Shown here piece by piece: positions 1 through 5,063 of a DNA stretch of 5,063 nt (position 1 is its first letter; every line of letters starts with the position of its first letter). Made by a program: the position numbers and the translations under genes. Source of the DNA: an uncultured Planctomycetaceae bacterium (GTDB lineage: Bacteria > Planctomycetota > Planctomycetia > Pirellulales > Pirellulaceae); the NCBI GenBank assembly GCA_937967665.1, contig CALBSZ010000124.1, positions 1-5,063 of the forward strand, written 5' to 3'. Under the pieces are notes generated by a model that saw nothing but the letters and a program-made list of their open reading frames with translations, had not been told where the DNA came from and made no database searches.

Positions 1-3000
1 CGCCCAGGTCTTCGTAGACCGGCAGCGTCTCGCCGATGCTGCCATTCGGTTCGAGCGTCGTCTTCCACAGTCCATTTCGCGGTTGTGCCGTGCCATCGTC
101 GGCCAGGAAGAAGACGGTGTGGGACCCGTCGGCCATTGCCATTGGATAGAAGGCATTCGGGGCCGAGCCACAAGCATCCATTCCGGTTCCGCAATTTGCA
201 GACGGGTTGATTTCATCAATCGGAACCGTACCTGTAAATGTCCCGTCGCTTCGCCACAGCTCCCGTCCATTTGATCCATCATCGGCGGAGAAATAAACGA
301 ACGAGCCAACAGCCGTGAGGTTCATTGGAAACGCGTCGGCACCACGCGGTTTGATGTCGCGTGCATTGGATGCGATCGCGTCATTCGCTGTGGTATCGGC
401 CACGAACCACAGTTCATTGCCGATACTACTTCCACCTTTCGCCGTAAAAAACAGGCGGCCGCTAGCGTCTGTCAAGTTATCGGTGTCGGTGATGGTAATG
501 CCCGTTTGATCCACTCCGACTTGTTCGGTGATCGCCGGCGGAGTCGAAGAGTTATCCAAGAGACTTCGCATTGCCGGATCGTAGGCCCGCCACAGATCGT
601 CGTCCTCGACGAAGAACATGGCCCCGCCAGACGCAGTCAGCCTGGACACTGTGTTCGCTGGCTGGAACATCGGGCGGTAGTTGAGATCATCCGCAGCAAA
701 CAGATCATTCCCTACCTTCAAGAATACGACTTCTTGCTCTGGCACTGCTGTGATTCGTTCAGGGTCAGCAATATTCTGCGACCGCACTTTCTCGGCAGTA
801 TCGGGCAAGGCTGATACTTCGAACGTCCACAGTCGATACGTGCTTGGATCTCCCTCGTCCAAAGCACGGAAGAAGACTCGATCATTTTCATCGATCGTAA
901 TAACGGTCAATTCGGACGGATTGGTGATCGGGACGCTTCCTGTGCGTGCCGAAATCAAATCGATCATATCCGATGCCGCATTCAGCCGGTACAGATTGTC
1001 GTCATGCGTAAAGAAGAGATACTCGTTGATACTTGCCGTATCGCTGTGGAACGACTCTCGCCGGATGACGCCTTGTGGAATGTCACCCCAGTAAAGCTGT
1101 TGGTTCAAAGGATCGAGAAACGCGTCGGACACCTTACCGATGTTTTCGACGACGTATTCCGGTACAGCATTGGCATCCGACAAGTCAAGCTTTCCTATGC
1201 GACCAGTTCCTTCGACTTGAAAATCTTCAGTCCAGTAAACTATTCGTTGTTCGTGATCGAGAAAGACCTTCCACGCCGACCCAGGGTTGTTGGAATCGCC
1301 GTTGATATCAAGTGATACAACAAGTTCCGCCACACCCGAACCGTCAAGATTCGCTCGCATCACGCGATCGTTAGGCGAATTCTCCTCAGTCCAATAAAGG
1401 GTTGGGGGCGATCCATGGTCGATCGCCAAGCCCGGCACATACGGCCCGCTCCCAAACGGATATACAACTCGGTTTCCACCATTCAGGTCGGCGGACTCGA
1501 TAACTCTGCGGTTCACGTCGGACCAGAACATTCTCCCATTTACTACGTCCAACTCAACGTCGATCGGGCGGGGGGCGTCGGTCGTTATGAGTGTTGTTGG
1601 ATTGGATCCATCCAACTCAGCTTTGCTGATGCTTCCACCATTTCCTAGTTCGGTCCAGAATATCATCTTTGGATTGGAAGTGAGATCCAGATCGATTCCT
1701 GATGGTTGCGTCAAACCGGTCATGACGACGCTAGCGTTCCCTGATCCGTCAAGATTAGCTCGCATAATGGCCCCTGCGGGACCGTCCACCCAATAGACAA
1801 CGCCCGCTTCCAGATCGACTTCCAGGTTGCCTGGTGTAATTCCTGTTGCGACGTTGCTTTGCAAGCCAAATCCAGAAGAGACCGTGGAGGCGATTGTGGA
1901 GCCTTGATCCACTCTCATTAACCGATCGCCACTGAATAGATAAAGAGCACTGCCGACGGTCGTCAAGCGCCGCGGTTCTTCGAGATCGTCGCCCAGACTG
2001 TCCTTCACGCGAACGGTGCCGGCCACCGTGCCGTTGGTTTTCCAAAGGAACTGATCGGTGCCTTGTTGCGGTTCGGTTGGATCAACCAGACCTTCGGCTC
2101 GGAAGTACAGTGTATCACCAACGACGACCGCTTCTTTACCGTTGCTGTCCTCGCCGTCATCGAAGCCGGTGAAGTTCACGGGGAAGTCGATGGCGGTTGT
2201 GTCATCGCGTCGGAACACGGTCAGTGCATGATCGATATCGTGGCTGACGGTATAGACGTGACGGTCATCCGGCGAGACGGCAATCCGGATGGCTCGTGTC
2301 AGCGTCTCCATGGATTGGCCTGTCGAGTCGTTGCCGTTCTCCGATATGGTGTTCGTCCATTGCAACCGGCCTGAGGCCGGATCCCGTTGAAACTCGACGA
2401 CGCTGTTGCTGCGGCGACCAACGACGTAGATTGACCGTCCGTCGTCCGATACGTCGATGCCCCAGGCGCCGTCGAGGCCGTTCGCTTGCCGTGCATCGAT
2501 TGACGGAGTCGACGAGTGAACCCAATCTTCGACAAACGTCAGCAATCCTGTGTGGGCATCGCGTTCCAAGACCGTAACGGCATTGTCGTCGAAACTGGTC
2601 ACGTACAGATGGCGTCCATCCGGCGAGCTGACGGCATCTTTGGCTTGGAAGAGGTTCGGCAAGCTTTCGCCCTGCAGAATCTGCACTGGCTCTATCAGGC
2701 CCGTCACCATGTCACGGGCGAACGTCGTAATGGAGCCGTTACCGGACACGACATAGAGGAAACGGCCGTCCGGGCTTGATGTCACACTAACGGAACCGAT
2801 GATGGACGTGTCTTCTTGGACAACCGCCAGCTCCCCCGTTATTTGATCTCGTTTCAAGACAATGAGTCGATCGTCATTACCCGACGCAAAGCTCGTCGCA
2901 TAAACATGACGTCCGTCCGGAGAGACAATGCCCGTCCCGGATTCCCCCGGCAGATCGACATTGTCCACGAACTCCAAACCGCCGTCGTCGTCTCGGCGAT

Positions 3001-4063
3001 ATGCGTATATGTCGTCATCATTCGTCTGAGTTACATAAACATGTCGGTTATCGCCGCTGACAAATACATGTATGGGGTCCGACACGGTGTCCTCGGATTC
3101 GAAGAATGTCAACTTTCCGGACAGCGGCGAGCGATGAAATACTGCCACCGCGTCTTTGCCTTCCGTCGCGACGTAGACGTACTGTCCGTCGGCGGAGACG
3201 GCGACGTTCCTCGCACCTTCCAAGGGGAGGCCTGTCGCGTCGACGTGATCTTCCACGTAAACCAGTGTCGTCGCCGGAGTTGAAGCGAGCGTAAACCGCG
3301 CTTCATCAAATTGTTCGCCACGATCGGGCAAGAGCCGAGAAAGATCGAATTCGAGTAGCGATTCCTGTTCATCGCGGTCCCCAATCGTAGTCAAGTTCTG
3401 GTCGGTACTTGTAAACATGCCGTCAGCCAATTGGCCGGATGCATGGGGTTGAATGTCATACGGTTGTCCAGCGTGAGGCCCGACCTGCAGATAGTTGCCC
3501 GGATTCCCGTCGCCGAGCGTTTCGAACCGGAACCAGGCGTAGTTTTTATCTGACGCGCTCGTGACTGAGAACTCGTGTGGCTGGCCGGTGGCTGTATTGA
3601 CCAGAAATTCGCCGCTGCCGGTGACGGTGCGATTGGTTAGTGGAATGTCGTTCCCACTCAAGTCCAGCGGCGTGGCGGCACCAAACGCTGCGTAAATCCT
3701 GCCAGCGTCTACGTTTTGCCCATCGGTGAACGTATCGACATCGGGCGCGCCGAGTAAAAGATCGGCAAAGCCGTCGCTGTTCAGATCCAGGTTGGGACTG
3801 GTCGAAATTGTTTGCAGAATGCCGAACTCGTCACCGCTGTCGATGATCTGATCCGCTGTCGATAGATTAAGCTCGGGGGACAAATTCGCGGCGTCAAAGA
3901 ACACATACACCTTGCCGCTCAGCGGCGTATCGTCGGCCAGCAGGCGAGTTGTCTCCAGAATGGCCAGATCACCACGCCCATCGCCGTTGAAGTCGCCGCT
4001 TGTTGGTGTGAGTGTGATGTCCAGTCCGTCTGTCGGTCCGATGCGAGTAATGGTCGTGGCGAG
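1..4063 (-). CDS. Giant multi-propeller surface protein, in-frame continuation after the TAA, 3' end outside the window
   Basis: The frame used by the segment ending at 4064 continues without another stop for 1,354 codons and runs off the window at base 1. Read codon by codon, it encodes in order: FG-GAP units six and seven (DFNGDGRGD 3994-3968, DLNSDGFAD 3787-3761), a linker, a seven-unit lactonase/YVTN-like propeller, two ELWxxDGT-type units, a six-unit YWTD propeller and about seven more ELWxxDGT-type units. No signal peptide, transmembrane helix or catalytic motif is visible. Cys is confined to one C-x6-C pair (193-170). The composition is rich in Asp and Gly, as in secreted repeat proteins. 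If translation must restart after the TAA, the first in-frame candidates are GTG at 3910 and 3904, TTG at 3883, and the first ATG at 3418. None has a Shine-Dalgarno-like sequence, and all lie inside a repeat domain or linker. I therefore read this as the downstream part of the same gene, probably planctomycete-type; a gene caller would likely draw it as a separate gene from about 3910 or 3418. Confidence 0.82.
2..1015 (-). repeat. ELWxxDGT-type repeat array, about seven units, continuing past the window
   Basis: Recurring units combine an L-T-x-x-x-x-x-[VL]-[FY]-F strand with a later [ED]-L-[WFY] strand. The clearest is FVYFSADDGSNGRELWRSDG followed by TFTGTVPIDE (about 301-215), the full ELWxxDGT signature. 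Others are LFFTAKGG with NELWFVAD (about 460-365), MFFVEDDDLWRAYD (about 645-565), VVFLKVGNDLFAADD, VFFRALDEGD with YRLWTFE, and YLFFTHDDNLYRLN next to the YWTD domain. The last unit, VFFLADDG with NGLWKTTLEPNG, reaches the window edge. Matching is strong at the low-coordinate end and degenerate near 1000. The role is presumably structural or adhesive in a surface protein; no enzyme motif is seen. Confidence 0.75.
1016..1831 (-). repeat. Six-unit YWTD (LDL-receptor class B-like) beta-propeller domain
   Basis: Six YWTD-type motifs are visible: YWVD (1795-1784), FWTE (1660-1649), FWSD (1528-1517), YWTE (1396-1385), YWTE (1237-1226) and YWGD (1093-1082), spaced 135, 132, 132, 159 and 144 bases apart. 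Several units add the downstream strand typical of the family, such as IMRANLDGSG, ISKAELDGSN, IESADLNGGN and VMRANLDGSG, and the upstream I-x-[LV]-D strand such as GIDLDL or DVELDV. YWTD repeats in the LDL-receptor family form six-bladed propellers, and the count here is six, so a complete propeller is likely. In bacteria such domains occur in large secreted proteins, and ligands are generally unknown. Confidence 0.85.
1832..2182 (-). repeat. Two ELWxxDGT-type repeat units between propellers
   Basis: The first unit has the strand DTLYFRAEG followed by FLWKTNGTVAGTVRVKD (to about 2000), a clear match to the ELWxxDGT repeat family, whose hallmark is a display-like phrase E-L-W-x-x-D-G-T-x-x-G-T. 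The second unit (about 1980-1880) is degenerate: RLTTVGSALYLFSGDRLMRVD keeps the LT-x-VG-x-LY-F strand and the following D-x-L-x-R strand but has lost the DGT phrase. The same family returns after the YWTD propeller, so these two units may belong to the same fold as those below base 1016. Confidence 0.7.
2183..3211 (-). repeat. Seven-unit lactonase/YVTN-type beta-propeller domain
   Basis: Seven repeats follow the pattern V-S-x-D-G-R-x-[VIL]-Y-V, a variable loop, [VI]-x-x-[FL]-x-R-D, x-x-[TS]-G-x-L. The conserved turns are SADGQ (3196-3182), SGDNR (3058-3044), SPDGR (2923-2909), SPDGR (2776-2762), SPDGR (2626-2612), SDDGR (2449-2435) and SPDDR (2275-2261). Their spacing is 138, 135, 147, 150, 177 and 174 bases. 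This is the layout of the seven-bladed 6-phosphogluconolactonase-like (lactonase) and 40-residue YVTN surface-layer repeats. Exactly seven units suggest a complete closed propeller. I cannot identify catalytic residues for a lactonase reaction, so a structural or binding role within a surface protein is more likely than enzymatic activity. Confidence 0.85.
3212..3679 (-). other. Linker between two propellers with possible beta-sandwich segments
   Basis: About 156 codons with no propeller repeat. The upstream half includes TGSGEFLVNTATGQPHEFSV and YAWFRFETLGDGNPGNYLQV, which alternate polar and hydrophobic residues as beta strands do and faintly resemble pre-peptidase C-terminal (PPC)-like sandwich domains. 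The downstream half has SLLEFDLSRLL followed about ten residues later by ARFTLAS; this recalls the strand pair of DNRLRE/CBM-type sandwich domains, in which a phrase like LRFDLS precedes a second strand. Both resemblances are weak and based on pattern only. The first in-frame ATG after the TAA (3418) falls here. Confidence 0.35.
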
Positions 4064-4936
4064 TTACGGGCAGTTGTCGAGACCGGGCAGTGGCAAGCCG
4101 GGGCCGCCGCGGTAGATTTGAACCGACGGCGACGAGCCGTCGGCGTTTCCAATCGCGGCGAAGTCGTCGTAACCGTCCATGTCCAGATCACCCAACGCCT
4201 GCAACGCCACGCCGGTGAACGACGCAAGCGTTGATAGGTTGACGTCGGATAGCGGTGATGCATCCGCGGCGGACGCTCCGAACAGGATGTAAGCCGCGTC
4301 ACCTTCCCGGATGAATGCAACATCGTCCCGTCCGTCGCCGTTGATATCGCGCAAGACGTTCGCGTCTGGCACCGCCGATGTCCCTGACGTGACGGCAAAC
4401 GAGTTGGTGTTATCGAACGACGGTGTATTGCAAGCGTCACTCGGATCGTTGACACACCCTTCGATTACGGCGCCGGAATACCAACGGGCGATTGTCGTAG
4501 CAGCGTCATTCTCAGTGACGATCAATATGTCGGAGATGCCGTCGCCGTTGGACTCGAGCGAGTACGCATGGACAGCGTGGCCTGCCCATAAAGCATCGAC
4601 GAATGTGAAACTGCTTTCCGTCGGCACGTTGCTCGCCGAGAGGTTGCGGGGAAGCAGCGTCGTGTGATCGGTCGGAATGATACTGACCTGAAACTCACTG
4701 CTCGACGATTCGCGAACGAAGAGCAGATCGTGGTTACCGTCTTCATCCGCGTTGAAGTTGCCGGAACGTTCGGCAGGCCGACCCAGGTCGGCACTTGCGA
4801 CGATGTCTGCCAACTGGGATATATCCGCAAGTTGGAAGCTTCCGCCACGATCAAGCGGCCCGTAAATGATGTAGCTTTCGCCTTCCCCGCGAAAGATAAA
4901 ATCTTCCAGCCGGTCGCCGTTGATGTCGCCCAGGCT
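3680..4936 (-). repeat. FG-GAP/VCBS integrin-alpha-like repeat array, seven visible units, interrupted by the TAA
   Basis: Seven units share a D-x-[ND]-x-D-G-x-x-D-like loop followed by a short hydrophobic strand. The loops lie at about 4927-4901, 4753-4727, 4552-4529, 4348-4322, 4189-4163, 3994-3968 and 3787-3761. Intervals between their low ends are 174, 198, 207, 159, 195 and 207 bases. The last unit is the most canonical, with DLNSDGFAD followed by LLLGAPD, and units one, four and seven end in strands such as SYIIYG, AYILFG or IYAAFG. In known integrin-alpha and VCBS proteins seven such units form a propeller with calcium in the loops. Units two (a shifted Asp/Asn pattern) and three (no leading Asp) have weaker loops. 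More units may lie upstream of the window, so a complete seven-bladed propeller is an inference. Confidence 0.85.
4064..4066 (-). other. In-frame TAA interrupting the giant reading frame
   Basis: The plus-strand bases TTA at 4064-4066 read TAA on the minus strand, in the frame that is otherwise open from 5062 to 2. The context is D-N-C-P-stop-L-A-T-T-I. The distance between the calcium-loop motifs on either side (4163 and 3968) is 195 bases, or 65 codons, within the 53-69 codon range of the other neighbouring motif pairs. A single base change would restore a sense codon, for example GAA (Glu), a codon used often in this gene. This points to a nonsense mutation or a base-calling error, but the sequence alone cannot say which. 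Confidence 0.9.
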
Positions 4937-5063
4937 GACGGCTGTGCTGAGCATTTCATCCTGTTGGCTGCCATCCAATCCAACGGCATCTTGAATATGC
5001 TGTTGGGATAGCGACTCGTCGTTGTTCAAAACCACGCCGCTTTTCGTATCGCGCGCGTTAATG
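4064..5063 (-). CDS. FG-GAP/VCBS repeat protein, N-terminal-side portion of a giant gene, 5' end outside the window, ends at TAA 4066-4064
   Basis: This segment has 332 sense codons before the TAA. The true start lies beyond base 5063, because the frame is already open at the window edge (reading I-N-A-R-D-T-K-S-G before the first GTG at 5035). That GTG has no clear ribosome binding site and is not a convincing start. The protein carries five FG-GAP/VCBS units, each with a calcium-loop-like motif: DINGDRLED (4927-4901), NADEDGNHD (about 4753-4727), SNGDGISD (4552-4529), DINGDGRDD (4348-4322) and DLDMDGYDD (4189-4163). Each is followed by a hydrophobic strand such as DVAFI or DFAAI. In this family such loops bind calcium in integrin-alpha-like propellers of secreted or surface proteins. 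A Cys pair, C-x7-C, lies at 4456-4430. The segment ends abruptly with LDNCP-stop in mid-domain, with no terminator hairpin and no C-terminal anchor or sorting domain. It is probably the upstream half of an interrupted gene rather than a complete protein end. Function beyond extracellular adhesion or binding is unknown. Confidence 0.85.
   Translation of the reverse strand, partial: INARDTKSGVVLNNDESLSQQHIQDAVGLDGSQQDEMLSTAVSLGDINGDRLEDFIFRGEGESYIIYGPLDRGGSFQLADISQLADIVASADLGRPAERSGNFNADEDGNHDLLFVRESSSSEFQVSIIPTDHTTLLPRNLSASNVPTESSFTFVDALWAGHAVHAYSLESNGDGISDILIVTENDAATTIARWYSGAVIEGCVNDPSDACNTPSFDNTNSFAVTSGTSAVPDANVLRDINGDGRDDVAFIREGDAAYILFGASAADASPLSDVNLSTLASFTGVALQALGDLDMDGYDDFAAIGNADGSSPSVQIYRGGPGLPLPGLDNCP

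Noticed and set aside
2816..3283. Plus-strand open frame of 155 codons
   Set aside because: It lies wholly antisense to the lactonase-like propeller, shows no recognisable domain and no convincing ribosome binding site, and its codons mirror the minus-strand repeats.
3416..3418. ATG as the start of a separate downstream gene
   Set aside because: The preceding bases have no ribosome binding site, and the two FG-GAP units encoded in the same frame above it would be left out, although they are clearly coding.
4064..4072. Selenocysteine- or pyrrolysine-like recoding at the in-frame stop
   Set aside because: The codon is TAA, not TGA or TAG, and I found no evident downstream stem-loop, so these known recoding systems do not apply.
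3919..4455. Minus-strand frame of 178 codons overlapping the TAA in a different frame
   Set aside because: Its translation is a Thr/Ser/Arg-rich shadow of the FG-GAP coding frame, with no motif of its own. The FG-GAP signatures on both sides of the stop lie in the other frame, so there is no evidence of a frameshift into this one.
4664..5011. Plus-strand open frame of 115 codons
   Set aside because: Antisense shadow of the FG-GAP region; the minus-strand frame carries regular calcium-loop repeats while this one carries no recognisable features.
5033..5035. GTG as a start codon for the FG-GAP segment
   Set aside because: The same frame is open upstream to the window edge, no Shine-Dalgarno-like sequence precedes it and no signal peptide follows, so it is probably an internal Val codon.

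Overview
The window is almost certainly the inside of one very long minus-strand gene. A single minus-strand reading frame (codons whose lowest coordinate is 2 modulo 3) stays open from base 5062 down to base 2, about 1,687 codons. It is broken only once, by a TAA at 4066-4064. Neither a credible start nor the final stop lies inside the window. The plus-strand reading frames and the other minus-strand frames are low-complexity shadows of this coding frame. I see no RNA gene, mobile element, CRISPR array, promoter, ribosome binding site or terminator, and no intergenic stretch.

The protein is a chain of beta-propeller and propeller-like repeat arrays. In translation order (high to low coordinate) these are: an FG-GAP/VCBS integrin-type propeller with seven visible calcium-loop motifs (about 4936-3680); a non-propeller linker with a beta-sandwich flavour (3679-3212); a seven-unit lactonase/YVTN-type propeller (3211-2183); two ELWxxDGT-type units (2182-1832); a six-unit YWTD (LDL-receptor class B type) propeller (1831-1016); and a further run of about seven ELWxxDGT-type units that leaves the window at base 1. 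The protein is rich in Asp and Gly and has almost no Cys. This fits a secreted or surface-anchored giant adhesion-like or scaffold protein; no enzyme active site is recognisable.

Giant modular proteins that mix FG-GAP, lactonase-like and ELWxxDGT repeats are typical of Planctomycetes (Rhodopirellula/Pirellula relatives) and some other marine or aquatic bacteria. A planctomycete is my best guess from architecture and moderate GC content, but no marker gene is present.

The main anomaly is the TAA at 4066-4064. It falls between the fifth and sixth FG-GAP motifs, and the frame, motif period and coding character continue unchanged on the other side. An automatic annotation would give two genes here: one ending at 4064, and one starting around 3910 (GTG) or 3418 (ATG). 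The sequence instead suggests one interrupted gene, through a recent nonsense mutation, a base-calling error, or less likely readthrough.
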